Shown here: positions 52,070 through 63,669 of the stretch, piece after piece | Layout: each line of letters starts with the position of its first letter | Numbering within the stretch: the first letter of the stretch is position 1 | DNA from: Rhizobium terricola | GTDB taxonomy: Bacteria; Pseudomonadota; Alphaproteobacteria; Rhizobiales; Rhizobiaceae | Direction of reading: 5' to 3' | Length of the DNA: 64,000 bases | Assembly: GCF_012927355.1 (NCBI RefSeq) | Contig: NZ_JABBGK010000003.1 | Span: forward strand, 485,653-549,652 | Notes under the pieces: model-generated | What the model saw: the letters and a program-made list of their open reading frames with translations, nothing else | What the model was told of the DNA's origin: nothing | Databases searched by the model: none | Made by a program: the position numbers and the translations under genes

Positions 52070-53344
52070 ATGGCTCGCATCGTGATGAAATTCGGCGGAA
52101 CCTCCGTCGCCAATCTCGAACGCATCTACAACGTTGCCCGGCATGTCAAACGCGAGGTCGACCAGGGCCACGAGGTCGCGGTAGTCGTGTCCGCCATGTC
52201 CGGCAAGACCAACGAACTGGTCGACTGGGTGCAGACCATGCCCAAGGTCGCCGGCGCCGACTCCCCGTTCTACGATGCGCGCGAATATGACGCGGTGGTC
52301 GCTTCCGGCGAACAGGTGACGTCCGGGCTTCTCGCCATCGCGCTGCAGTCGATGGGCATCAATGCCCGCTCATGGCAGGGCTGGCAGATCGCCATCAAGA
52401 CGGACAACGCCCATGGCGCCGCCCGTATCCAGGAAATTGACGGCACCGACATCATCCGCCGCATGGGCGAGGGCCAGGTGGCCGTCGTCGCAGGCTTCCA
52501 GGGCATCGGCCCGGACAACCGCATCGCCACCCTCGGCCGCGGCGGTTCCGACACGTCCGCTGTCGCGATCGCCGCCGGCATCAAGGCCGACCGCTGCGAC
52601 ATCTATACCGACGTCGACGGCGTCTACACCACCGACCCGCGCATCGAGCCGAAGGCGCGCCGCCTGAAGAAGATCGCCTTCGAGGAAATGCTCGAAATGG
52701 CATCGCTCGGCGCCAAGGTGCTGCAGGTCCGTTCGGTGGAACTCGCGATGGTCCACAAGGTGCGCACCTTCGTGCGCTCAAGCTTCGAAGATCCCGATGC
52801 GCCGGGCATGGGTGATCTCATGAACCCGCCCGGCACGTTGATTTGCGATGAGGATGAGATCGTGGAACAGGAAGTAGTGACCGGCATTGCCTATGCCAAG
52901 GATGAAGCACAGATCTCGCTGCGTCGGCTCGCCGACCGCCCCGGCGTTTCGGCGGCCATCTTCGGCCCGCTGGCCGAGGCGCATATCAATGTCGACATGA
53001 TCGTCCAGAACATTTCCGAAGACGGCTCCAAGACCGACATGACCTTCACGGTCCCGTCCGGTGACGTCGAGAAGGCCATGGCCGTTCTCGCCGACAACAA
53101 GGACAAGATCGGCTACGACGTCGCCCAGAGCGAAAAGGGCCTGGTCAAGGTGTCGGTCATCGGCATCGGCATGCGCAGCCATGCGGGCGTCGCCGCGACC
53201 GCCTTCCGGGCGCTCGCCGAAAAGGGCATCAACATCAAGGCTATCACCACCTCGGAAATCAAGATTTCGATCCTGATCGACGGTGCCTATGCCGAACTCG
53301 CGGTTCGGACTTTGCATTCCTGCTACGGCCTCGATAAGAATTGA
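52070..53344 (+). CDS. lysC: Aspartate kinase
   Basis: 424 residues. Catalytic N-terminal domain begins MARIVMKFGGTSV; TLGRGGSDTSAVAIAAG is the substrate-binding block. Two C-terminal ACT domains (ISLRRLADRPGVSAAIFGPL and VSVIGIGMRSHAGVAATAF) mediate feedback inhibition by lysine and/or threonine. First enzyme of lysine, threonine and methionine synthesis. ATG 52070 is used: the upstream frame from 51914 has no similarity. Next to ptsP, as usual in rhizobia. Confidence 0.95.
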   Translation: MARIVMKFGGTSVANLERIYNVARHVKREVDQGHEVAVVVSAMSGKTNELVDWVQTMPKVAGADSPFYDAREYDAVVASGEQVTSGLLAIALQSMGINARSWQGWQIAIKTDNAHGAARIQEIDGTDIIRRMGEGQVAVVAGFQGIGPDNRIATLGRGGSDTSAVAIAAGIKADRCDIYTDVDGVYTTDPRIEPKARRLKKIAFEEMLEMASLGAKVLQVRSVELAMVHKVRTFVRSSFEDPDAPGMGDLMNPPGTLICDEDEIVEQEVVTGIAYAKDEAQISLRRLADRPGVSAAIFGPLAEAHINVDMIVQNISEDGSKTDMTFTVPSGDVEKAMAVLADNKDKIGYDVAQSEKGLVKVSVIGIGMRSHAGVAATAFRALAEKGINIKAITTSEIKISILIDGAYAELAVRTLHSCYGLDKN

Positions 53345-53435
53345 TTCTCTAAAACGGCATTCGCCTTCCTCGTCATTTCGGGACCCGGGCGGCGAGGCCG
53401 TCCGACCCAATGACGAATTCGGGAGCACGTACGCG

Positions 53436-55703
53436 ATGAGAGACCTTTCCGCGGGTCCGCGTGTCCTCCTCAAGCGGTTGCGCGAATTGATGGCGGAACC
53501 GCTCGAGCCGCAGGAGCGCCTTGACCAGATCGTTCGCCAGATCGCGAGCAACATGGTCGCGGAGGTGTGTTCGGCCTACGTGCTGCGCTCCGACGGCGTT
53601 CTCGAACTCTACGCAACCGAAGGTCTGAACAAGGATGCCGTGCACCTGGCCCAGCTGAAGATGGGGCAGGGCCTCGTCGGCACCATCGCGGCCTCGGCAC
53701 AGCCTCTCAACCTTTCCGACGCGCAGGCCCACCCGGCCTTCCGCTACCTGCCGGAAACCGGCGAAGAGATCTATCACTCCTTCCTCGGCGTGCCGATTCT
53801 TCGTGCCGGCCGGAGCCTTGGCGTTCTCGTCGTGCAGAACAAGGCGCAGCGCAACTACCGGGAGGACGAGCTCGAAGCGCTCGAAACCACCGCCATGGTG
53901 CTGGCCGAGATGATCGCGACCGGCGAGCTCAAGAAGATCACCCGTCCGGGGCTCGAACTCGACCTGACGCGGGCGGTGACCATCGACGGCGACAGCTACA
54001 ACGAAGGCATCGGCCTCGGCTATGTCGTGCTGCACGAGCCGCGCATCGTGGTGACCAACCTCCTCAACGAGGACACCGAGACGGAAATCCGGCGCCTTGC
54101 CGATGCGCTCGGCTCGCTTAGGATCTCGATCGACGACATGCTGTCGCGCCGCGAGGTATCGATGGAAGGCGAGCATCGCGACGTGCTCGAGACCTATCGC
54201 ATGTTCGCCCACGACCAGGGCTGGGTCCGCCGCATGGAAGAGGCGATCCACAACGGCCTGACTGCGGAAGCCGCGGTCGAGAAGGTGCAGAGCGACACCA
54301 AGGCCCGCATGATCCGCCTCACCGATCCCTATCTTAGGGAGCGGATGCACGATTTCGACGACCTCGCGAACCGGCTGCTGCGCCAGCTCACCGGCTTTTC
54401 GCCGCGCAGCGCCGCGGAAGGCTTTCCGGCGGATGCGATCGTCTTTGCCCGGGCCATGGGGGCTGCCGAACTTCTCGACTATCCGCGCGCCAACCTGCGC
54501 GGCCTCGTGCTTGAGGAAGGGGCAGTGACCAGCCATGTGGTGATCGTGGCGCGCGCCATGGGCATCGCCGTGGTCGGCCAGGCGGCCGGCGCGGTGGCGC
54601 TTGCCGAAAACGGCGATCCGGTCATCATCGACGGCGACGACGGCAAGGTACACGTGCGGCCGGTGGCCGACCTGCAGAAGGCCTACGAAGAGAAGGTCAA
54701 GCTGCGCGCCCGTCGGCAGGAGCAGTTCCGCGCGCTGCGCGACGTCGAGCCGGTCACCAAGGACGGCAAGCGTATCACGCTGCAGATGAATGCCGGCCTG
54801 CTGGTCGACCTGCCGCAGCTTTCGGAATCCGGCGCCCAGGGTATCGGCCTGTTCCGCACCGAGCTGCAGTTCATGATCTCGTCGACCATGCCGAAGGCCG
54901 AGGAGCAGGAGAGCTTCTATCGCAGCGTGCTGAAGCAGGCGGCCGGACGGCCGGTGACCTTCCGCACCCTCGACATCGGCGGCGACAAGGTCGTCTCGTA
55001 TTTCCGCGCGCAGGAGGAAGAAAACCCCGCGCTCGGCTGGCGGGCGATCCGCCTTTCGCTCGACCGTCCGGGCCTGTTGCGCACGCAGCTGCGGGCGCTG
55101 CTCAAGGCGGCGGCCGGTGCCGAGCTCAAGATGATGCTGCCGATGGTGACCGAGGTCGCAGAGATCCGGGCCGTGCGCGAGCTGATGCAGAAGGAGGTCC
55201 AGCACCTCTCGAAGTTCGGCCATCCGCTGCCCAAGAAGCTGCAGTTCGGCGCGATGCTCGAAGTGCCGGCGCTGATGTGGCAGCTCGACGAGCTGATGGA
55301 GGAGGTGGACTTCGTTTCCGTCGGCTCCAACGACCTGTTCCAGTTCTCGATGGCGGTGGACCGCGGCAATGCGCGCGTGGCGGATCGTTTCGACGTTCTC
55401 GGACGGCCGTTCCTCAGGATCCTGCGCGACATCGTCAGGGCAGCCGACCGGCACGAGACCCCGGTGACACTGTGTGGCGAAATGGCGGGCAAGCCGCTTT
55501 CGGCCATGGCGCTGCTCGGCATCGGCTTCCGGTCGATCTCGATGTCGCCGACGGCGATCGGCCCGATCAAGGCGATGCTTCTCGGGCTCGACGTGGAGCA
55601 GCTCGGCCGGCACATCAATGCCGCGCTCGACGACCACCACACGCATGTGCCGCTCAGGGACATCCTGGTCGGTTTTGCCGAAGACAACAACATTCCCGTC
55701 TGA
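53436..55703 (+). CDS. ptsP: PTS-Ntr enzyme I (PtsP)
   Basis: 755 residues. N-terminal GAF domain (about 20-165), then the PEP-utilising enzyme I body with phospho-acceptor H367 in GAVTSHVVIVARAMGI, GLFRTELQFM, and PEP-binding VSVGSNDLFQFSMAVDRGN. It starts the nitrogen phosphotransferase chain PtsP-NPr-EIIANtr. The GAF domain in relatives senses glutamine. ATG 53436 follows GGGAG by 10 bases. Length and domain order are normal. Confidence 0.95.
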   Translation: MRDLSAGPRVLLKRLRELMAEPLEPQERLDQIVRQIASNMVAEVCSAYVLRSDGVLELYATEGLNKDAVHLAQLKMGQGLVGTIAASAQPLNLSDAQAHPAFRYLPETGEEIYHSFLGVPILRAGRSLGVLVVQNKAQRNYREDELEALETTAMVLAEMIATGELKKITRPGLELDLTRAVTIDGDSYNEGIGLGYVVLHEPRIVVTNLLNEDTETEIRRLADALGSLRISIDDMLSRREVSMEGEHRDVLETYRMFAHDQGWVRRMEEAIHNGLTAEAAVEKVQSDTKARMIRLTDPYLRERMHDFDDLANRLLRQLTGFSPRSAAEGFPADAIVFARAMGAAELLDYPRANLRGLVLEEGAVTSHVVIVARAMGIAVVGQAAGAVALAENGDPVIIDGDDGKVHVRPVADLQKAYEEKVKLRARRQEQFRALRDVEPVTKDGKRITLQMNAGLLVDLPQLSESGAQGIGLFRTELQFMISSTMPKAEEQESFYRSVLKQAAGRPVTFRTLDIGGDKVVSYFRAQEEENPALGWRAIRLSLDRPGLLRTQLRALLKAAAGAELKMMLPMVTEVAEIRAVRELMQKEVQHLSKFGHPLPKKLQFGAMLEVPALMWQLDELMEEVDFVSVGSNDLFQFSMAVDRGNARVADRFDVLGRPFLRILRDIVRAADRHETPVTLCGEMAGKPLSAMALLGIGFRSISMSPTAIGPIKAMLLGLDVEQLGRHINAALDDHHTHVPLRDILVGFAEDNNIPV

Positions 55704-55726
55704 TCGAATACAGTTTGGAGTAAAGG

Positions 55727-56806
55727 GTGGCGAAGCTTCCTGTCGAGAAAATGCGCGAACTCGAACGCCGTTTCGGCGAGATAGAGGCGCGCATGTCCGC
55801 CGGACCGGCGGCCGACGTCTATGTGAAGCTGGCGTCGGAATATTCCGAACTGCAGCCGGTGGTGAAGAAGATCCGCGAGTACGAGGCGGCGCTCTCCGAG
55901 CTTTCCGGGCTCAAGGCGCTGCTGGCCGACCGGGCGACCGACCGCGAGATGCGCGAGCTCGCCGAGATGGAGCTGCCCGAGGTCGAAGAGCGGATCGAGG
56001 GGCTGGAGAAGGATATGCAGATCCTGCTCCTGCCGAAGGATGCCGCCGACGAAAAGAGCGCGATCCTCGAAATTCGCGCCGGCACCGGCGGTTCCGAAGC
56101 GGCGCTCTTCGCCGGCGACCTTTTCCGCATGTACGAGCGCTTCGCCTCCACCAAGGGCTGGAAGGTCGAGGTGTTGTCGGCAAGCGAGGGCGAAGCCGGC
56201 GGCTACAAGGAGATCATCGCGACGATCACCGGGCGCGGGGTGTTTTCCAAGCTCAAGTTCGAATCCGGCGTGCACCGCGTCCAGCGCGTGCCCGAGACGG
56301 AGGCGAGCGGCCGGATCCACACCTCGGCGGCAACCGTCGCCGTGCTGCCGGAAGCCGAAGAGATCGACATCGAGATCCGCCCGGAGGATATCCGGATCGA
56401 CACGATGCGGTCGTCGGGCGCCGGCGGCCAGCACGTCAACACGACGGACTCGGCGGTGCGCATCACCCACCTGCCGACCGGCCTGATCGTCACCTCGTCG
56501 GAAAAGTCGCAGCACCAGAACCGCGCCAAGGCCATGCAGGTTCTCCGGTCGCGTCTCTATGACATCGAGCGGCAGAAGGCCGACAGCGAACGGTCGGCCG
56601 ATCGAAAGAGCCAGGTCGGCTCGGGCGACCGCTCCGAGCGCATCCGCACCTATAACTTCCCGCAGGGGCGCGTCACGGATCACCGTATCAACCTGACGCT
56701 CTACAAGCTCGACCGGATGATGGAAGGCGAAATCGACGAGATGGTCGATGCGCTGATCTCCGACTACCAGGCGGGCCAGCTGGCCCAGCTCGGCGACCAG
56801 ACGTGA
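55727..56806 (+). CDS. prfA: Peptide chain release factor 1 (GTG start)
   Basis: 359 residues. GGQ motif in [20 protein letters not shown]; the basic [19 protein letters not shown] region and the C-terminal [19 protein letters not shown] are typical. It recognises UAG and UAA. GTG start with GGAG ten bases upstream. Its TGA overlaps the GTG of prmC (GTGA), the usual prfA-prmC pair. Confidence 0.96.
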   Translation: MAKLPVEKMRELERRFGEIEARMSAGPAADVYVKLASEYSELQPVVKKIREYEAALSELSGLKALLADRATDREMRELAEMELPEVEERIEGLEKDMQILLLPKDAADEKSAILEIRAGTGGSEAALFAGDLFRMYERFASTKGWKVEVLSASEGEAGGYKEIIATITGRGVFSKLKFESGVHRVQRVPETEASGRIHTSAATVAVLPEAEEIDIEIRPEDIRIDTMRSSGAGGQHVNTTDSAVRITHLPTGLIVTSSEKSQHQNRAKAMQVLRSRLYDIERQKADSERSADRKSQVGSGDRSERIRTYNFPQGRVTDHRINLTLYKLDRMMEGEIDEMVDALISDYQAGQLAQLGDQT

Positions 56807-57678
56807 GCGGAGCGGAGGCGACGATCGCTTCGCTGCTGGCGGAGGCCCGCCGCCGCTTCGCGACCGTCGAAGGGCTCGACGATCCGGCGACCGAGGCCCG
56901 GATGCTGATCGGCGGGCTGCTCGGGCTCAACCAGACCGACTTCGTGCTGCGCGGTGCAGAGCCTGTCACGCGTGCCGATGCCGCCCGTATCGAGGCGGCG
57001 ATCCGTCGGCGCGAGGCCCGCGAGCCGGTCCACCGCATTCTCGGGCACCGGGAATTCTACGGCCTCGACCTGACGCTGTCGCCCGACACGCTGGAACCGC
57101 GGCCGGACACGGAAATCCTGGTCGACACGGTGCTGCCGTGGGTTCGAAGGATCGTTCAGCAAAAGGGCAGCGCGCGGATCCTCGATCTCGGCACCGGAAC
57201 CGGGGCAATTGCGCTGGCGCTGATCAAGGAATGCCGCGAGGCGCGGGCGGTCGGCGTCGATATTTCTCCCGGCGCCCTTACAATTGCCACAAGCAATGCC
57301 TATCTCAACGGTGTGACCGAGAGGTTTGGGACCTGCGAGAGTGCATGGTTCGACAAGGTCGAAGGAAGCTTCGACATCATCGTGTCAAATCCGCCCTATA
57401 TACCGACCCTAGTGGTCGAGACGCTGGATCCAGAGGTCAGGGACCATGATCCGCGTGCCGCCCTCGATGGCGGTGAAGACGGCCTCGAGGCCTATCGCGC
57501 GATCGCGGCGGATGCGGCGCAGCATCTGCTGGAAGGCGGGGCGGTCGCAGTCGAAATCGGCTACGACCAGAAGCTTAGCGTCAGTCAAGTCTTTGAGGAA
57601 AAGGAGTTTTCCCTTTCGGAGGCACGGCAGGACTATGGCGGCAACGACCGTGTCCTGCTCTTCGTCAAGAAGGGCTGA
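56803..57678 (+). CDS. prmC: Release-factor glutamine methyltransferase (GTG start)
   Basis: 291 residues. N-terminal substrate-recognition helices, then SAM motif [18 protein letters not shown] and the catalytic NPPY in [13 protein letters not shown]. It methylates the Gln of the GGQ motif in RF1 and RF2, boosting termination. Starts with GTG overlapping the prfA stop. Confidence 0.95.
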   Translation: MSGAEATIASLLAEARRRFATVEGLDDPATEARMLIGGLLGLNQTDFVLRGAEPVTRADAARIEAAIRRREAREPVHRILGHREFYGLDLTLSPDTLEPRPDTEILVDTVLPWVRRIVQQKGSARILDLGTGTGAIALALIKECREARAVGVDISPGALTIATSNAYLNGVTERFGTCESAWFDKVEGSFDIIVSNPPYIPTLVVETLDPEVRDHDPRAALDGGEDGLEAYRAIAADAAQHLLEGGAVAVEIGYDQKLSVSQVFEEKEFSLSEARQDYGGNDRVLLFVKKG

Positions 57679-58009
57679 TCCGCATTTGCTGCGTACGCTA
57701 AGGATATTTTGGCTTTTGGAAGAAAAAGGCTTGGTTTTCGTAAGGAAGCGTAATAGTTTGCGGGCACGCAACGGGCAGCGGGGAATGAACGAGATTCGTT
57801 CGGGTCTGGGTCTGCTTCGATTTCGGCTCGTGACAGGGCTACACGGGGCGCGGAAATCCCGGTGCGTAACTCAGTAAACTTGACTATCACCAGCGGCACA
57901 AAAGCGATGGCGCAGTCTGCCCGCGGCACGCATAGCCTTGGTCCGGTCCAACCAGAACCAACAGCGTTGCCATCTATCAGCACAACGGAAGAATTCAGGT
58001 GAATCATCT
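57679..58009. other. 331-bp intergenic region before DUF4167 gene
   Basis: No gene supported. It holds a perfect GAACGA-GAT-TCGTTC palindrome (57787-57801) and a TTGACT with a poor -10. Probably the promoter region of the DUF4167 gene. Confidence 0.4.
57787..57801. promoter_or_regulatory. Perfect palindrome, possible operator
   Basis: GAACGA-GAT-TCGTTC, 6-bp arms, 3-bp centre, 209 bp before the DUF4167 ATG. No regulator is assigned. Confidence 0.35.
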
Positions 58010-58696
58010 ATGAGGCCAGGACAGCAGAACAAGCGTGGTCGGGGGCGTAACAATGGCGGCGGTGGTGGCGGCGGCGGTGGAGGCAACTTCAACCGCAAGG
58101 GCCAGAACCCGCTGACCCGGACCTATGACAGCTCCGGCCCCGATGTGAAGATCCGTGGCACTGCCCAGCATATCGCCGAGAAGTACGCCACGCTCGCCCG
58201 CGACGCTCAGAGCGCCGGCGACCGCGTCATGGCCGAAAACTACCTGCAGCACGCCGAGCACTACAACCGCATCATCGCCGCCGCCCAGGCGCAGATGCAG
58301 GAACGCTTCCAGCGCGAGGACCGCGACGACCGGGATGACCGCAACGACTACGGTGATCGTGACGGCGACGACATGGACGGCATGGAAGACGTCGGCGGCG
58401 CTCCGCAGCCGCAAGCACAGGCTCAGCCCCAGCAGCAGCGGTCGCACCAGCAACCGCGCCAGCCGCGCCGCGAGGTCGAAATCGCCGGCACCGGACCGCA
58501 GCCGGTGATCGAGGACATGCCGGCCGAGGCGGCAGCCGCCGCTGCGGAGAGTGCAGCCGAAGAGACAGGCGAACGCCAGCCGCGCCGCCGCAACACACCG
58601 CGCCCGCGCCGCCAGCCGCGTCGCGGCAATGCGGAAGAGGGCGGCGAAGCCCAGGCTTCGGCCGAGGCGCCGGCACTCGAGGCCGCTTCGGAGTAA
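58010..58696 (+). CDS. DUF4167 protein, poly-Gly and low complexity
   Basis: 228 residues. MRPGQQNKRGRGRNN, then a run of ten glycines (about 16-25) and the conserved DUF4167 core NPLTRTYDSSGPDVKIRGTA with AEKYATLARDAQSAGDRVMA (residues about 35-75), then a disordered tail with RDDRDDRNDYGDRDGDD repeats, QPQAQAQPQQQ and a basic RRRNTPRPRRQPRRGN. RG-rich ends suggest nucleic-acid binding. It follows prfA-prmC and precedes clpB. Function unknown. Confidence 0.85.
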   Translation: MRPGQQNKRGRGRNNGGGGGGGGGGNFNRKGQNPLTRTYDSSGPDVKIRGTAQHIAEKYATLARDAQSAGDRVMAENYLQHAEHYNRIIAAAQAQMQERFQREDRDDRDDRNDYGDRDGDDMDGMEDVGGAPQPQAQAQPQQQRSHQQPRQPRREVEIAGTGPQPVIEDMPAEAAAAAAESAAEETGERQPRRRNTPRPRRQPRRGNAEEGGEAQASAEAPALEAASE

Positions 58697-58721
58697 GTGC
58701 TCCGGACAGGTGACAGACCAA

Positions 58722-58755
58722 GGCCCCTTCTTCCGACCGGGAGGAGGGGCTTTTT
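58722..58755 (+). terminator. Rho-independent terminator after DUF4167 gene
   Basis: GCCCCTTCTTCC pairs with GGGAGGAGGGGC (two G-T mismatches), loop GACC, followed by TTTTT. 26 bp past the stop. Confidence 0.75.
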
Positions 58756-58846
58756 GCATCCATGGGGCGAGACGGAGGGTTTCGGAGGACTTTCCGAGGT
58801 GGTGCTTGCCGATCGTCAAGGGCCACAGATTTTGCTCCAAATCGCT

Positions 58847-58875
58847 CTTTAAACGCCGAAAATGCCTCCCCATAT
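58847..58875 (+). promoter_or_regulatory. Heat-shock (RpoH-type) promoter of clpB
   Basis: CTTTAA (58847-58852) and CCCCATAT (58868-58875) with a 15-bp spacer. This matches the sigma-32 consensus CTTGAA-N13-17-CCCCATNT at 5 of 6 in the -35 and fully in the -10. About 109 bp before the clpB ATG. Confidence 0.7.
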
Positions 58876-58983
58876 CACGGTCAAGGGGACGGCGACGTCC
58901 CGCACGGTCCGCCTTGTCAGGGGGCCGTATCTCAACCGCCGCGCTGTGCCGATCGGGCAGGGCGGCTACCGGAGACAGGCACG

Positions 58984-61584
<2,601 letters not shown>

Positions 61585-61611
61585 CCTCAGCCGAAACTCC
61601 CAACAGACAGG

Positions 61612-61640
61612 AAAGGCGGTCCCGCAAGGGGCCGCCTTTT
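61612..61640 (+). terminator. Terminator after clpB
   Basis: GGCGGTCCC pairs with GGGGCCGCC (one G-T pair), loop GCAA, followed by TTTT. 27 bp past the clpB stop; it also sits at the 3' end of the convergent M23 gene. Confidence 0.75.
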
Positions 61641-61713
61641 CGTCGTGCGGACGAGCGCCGTGCGTGAAGACCGGCTGGCGGTACTACAGGCCGCCGGTCC
61701 GGGCTCAGGGATC

Positions 61714-63669
61714 TCAGTTGCTGGCGACTTCGGGCGGCTTGCCGCCGCCCTCGAGCAGGGCGTCGATGCGCTGGCGCTCGGTCTCGAACTTGGCGAGGGT
61801 TTCGCCCTCGAGCGACTTGCCGCCGGGCAGGCGGACGCGCAGCGGGTCGACCTTGGTGCCATTGACGATCAGCTCGTAATGCAGGTGCGGACCGGTCGAC
61901 AGGCCGGTATTGCCGACATAACCGATCACCTGACCCTGACGGACCTTGGCGCCCGGCGTGACGCCCTTGGCGATGGCACTCTGGTGATTGTAGGAGGTGA
62001 CATAACCGTTGGCGTGACGGATCAGCGTCTGGTTGCCGTAGCCGCCCGAATCCCAGCCGGCCTTTTCCACCGTGCCATTGCCCGACGCGATGATGGGCGT
62101 GCCACGGGGTGCTGCCCAATCGGTGCCGGTGTGCATGCGTGAATAGCCGAGGATCGGATGGCGACGCATGCCGAAACCGGACTTGAACACGCCGTTCGGC
62201 ACCGGGTTGCGCAGCAGGAACTGGCGGATCGACTTGCCTTCCTCGTTGAAGTAGTCGACCGAATTGTCGGCCGGGTCCTGGAAACGATAGAAGGTCGTCA
62301 CCGTGTCGCCGAAGCGGGCCCGGACATAGAGCAGTTCGCTGTCCTCGGTCGCGTGACCCTCCTCGTCCTCGACCGAGAAGAAGGCCTCGAGCGTGTCGCT
62401 CGGCTTCAGCTGTGCCTGGAAGTCGACATTGGCGGCGAGCAGCTTGATCACGAGCGCCGTCATGTCGCTGTTCATGCCGTAGGACAGGGCGGCCCGATAG
62501 ATCCCGTCATAGACGCGGGGCAGGTCGCGCGCTGCCGAGGGAACCTGCGGCGCACGCTCGTCGAAGGCCGTGGCGATCGCGTCGAGGGCCGGCGGCTCGG
62601 AGCCCGTAACCAGGCGGCCGGCATCGCTCACCGCAAGCGTCACGACATGGGTCGCGCGGCGGTAGAGGCTGATGCGGACGATCTTGACCTCCTCGCCGCG
62701 CTGGATGATGCCGATGCGCAGCACGTCGCCTTCTGCAAGCTGCTGGCCGCCGGCATAGGGTTCGAGCGCCTTGGCGATGTCACCGGCCTTGGCCTTCGGG
62801 TAGCCGGCCGCCATCAGCACGGCGTCGGCGGTCTGGGCGCGGCGCACGGGCAGCACGTCGTCGGCATATTCGGGCGTTTCCGGCGTCAGCATTTCCGGCT
62901 CGGAGACAGTCATGTTCTGTTCGACGATGCGGGCGGTGAGCCCGGCGGCGAGGTCGACGCCCGAGGTCTCGGTGTCAAAGCGTTGCGGGTCGATGTAGTA
63001 GAGGGCGGCGACCTGGGTCGAACCGTCGGTCAGAACCGAACCGTTGGTGCGGACGTTTTCCTCGACCTCGTCGAAGCTCATCTCGCCGGCGAAGGGGCGG
63101 CTGGCGCCGCCGGTCGGAAAGGGCGTGGTCTTCAGGCTGACCTCGGATTCGACATCGGAGCCGTAGAGGGTGCCGGTACGGGTCGCGGCAGGCGCAACCT
63201 TCTCGTCGGTGGCGAAGATCGCCAGCGGGTCGAAGGGCGGATAGTTTTCCTGGGTCTTGTAGTTGGCGGCGAGCGCCATCTTCACATGGGCGAAGGGCTG
63301 GCGGCGGACCACCTCGCGTTCGCCGTCATGGGTGACGGTGGAAACCTCGAGGATTGCCTTGTCGACCGGACGGGCGGCAATCTTCGGACCGAAGAGGCGG
63401 GCGCCGCGGCTGACGGTCTCCGCCTCCAGGCCGGCCTTTTCCCCTTCGCCGGTCACCGCATAGGCTTCGGCCGGGATCGCCAGTTGCTGGCGGCCGTCGA
63501 GGGCGGCGAAGAGGGCAACGCCCATCAGGATGCAGGAGGTGATGCCGGTGAGGAAGGTGCCGGACAGCCAGCGCAGCGAAATCTCGCGCCGGTCCGGCGC
63601 GCGATGGCCGTCGGCAAGGATCGGCGGTTCGCTTCCAAGCGATCGCACCATGTTGCGGTCGTTGATCAT
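61714..63669 (-). CDS. M23/LytM-domain peptidase, membrane anchored
   Basis: 651 residues. One N-terminal membrane helix (LTGITSCILMGVALFAAL), a long intermediate region with a SPOR/LysM-like GGQQLAEGDVLRIGII stretch, and a C-terminal M23 domain with zinc ligands in RMHTGTDWAAPRGTPIIASG (HxxxD) and STGPHLHYELIV (HxH). All four motif residues of an active endopeptidase are present, so it should cut peptidoglycan cross-bridges rather than act as an inactive activator. ATG 63669; ATG 63651 is possible. Confidence 0.9.
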   Translation of the reverse strand: MINDRNMVRSLGSEPPILADGHRAPDRREISLRWLSGTFLTGITSCILMGVALFAALDGRQQLAIPAEAYAVTGEGEKAGLEAETVSRGARLFGPKIAARPVDKAILEVSTVTHDGEREVVRRQPFAHVKMALAANYKTQENYPPFDPLAIFATDEKVAPAATRTGTLYGSDVESEVSLKTTPFPTGGASRPFAGEMSFDEVEENVRTNGSVLTDGSTQVAALYYIDPQRFDTETSGVDLAAGLTARIVEQNMTVSEPEMLTPETPEYADDVLPVRRAQTADAVLMAAGYPKAKAGDIAKALEPYAGGQQLAEGDVLRIGIIQRGEEVKIVRISLYRRATHVVTLAVSDAGRLVTGSEPPALDAIATAFDERAPQVPSAARDLPRVYDGIYRAALSYGMNSDMTALVIKLLAANVDFQAQLKPSDTLEAFFSVEDEEGHATEDSELLYVRARFGDTVTTFYRFQDPADNSVDYFNEEGKSIRQFLLRNPVPNGVFKSGFGMRRHPILGYSRMHTGTDWAAPRGTPIIASGNGTVEKAGWDSGGYGNQTLIRHANGYVTSYNHQSAIAKGVTPGAKVRQGQVIGYVGNTGLSTGPHLHYELIVNGTKVDPLRVRLPGGKSLEGETLAKFETERQRIDALLEGGGKPPEVASN

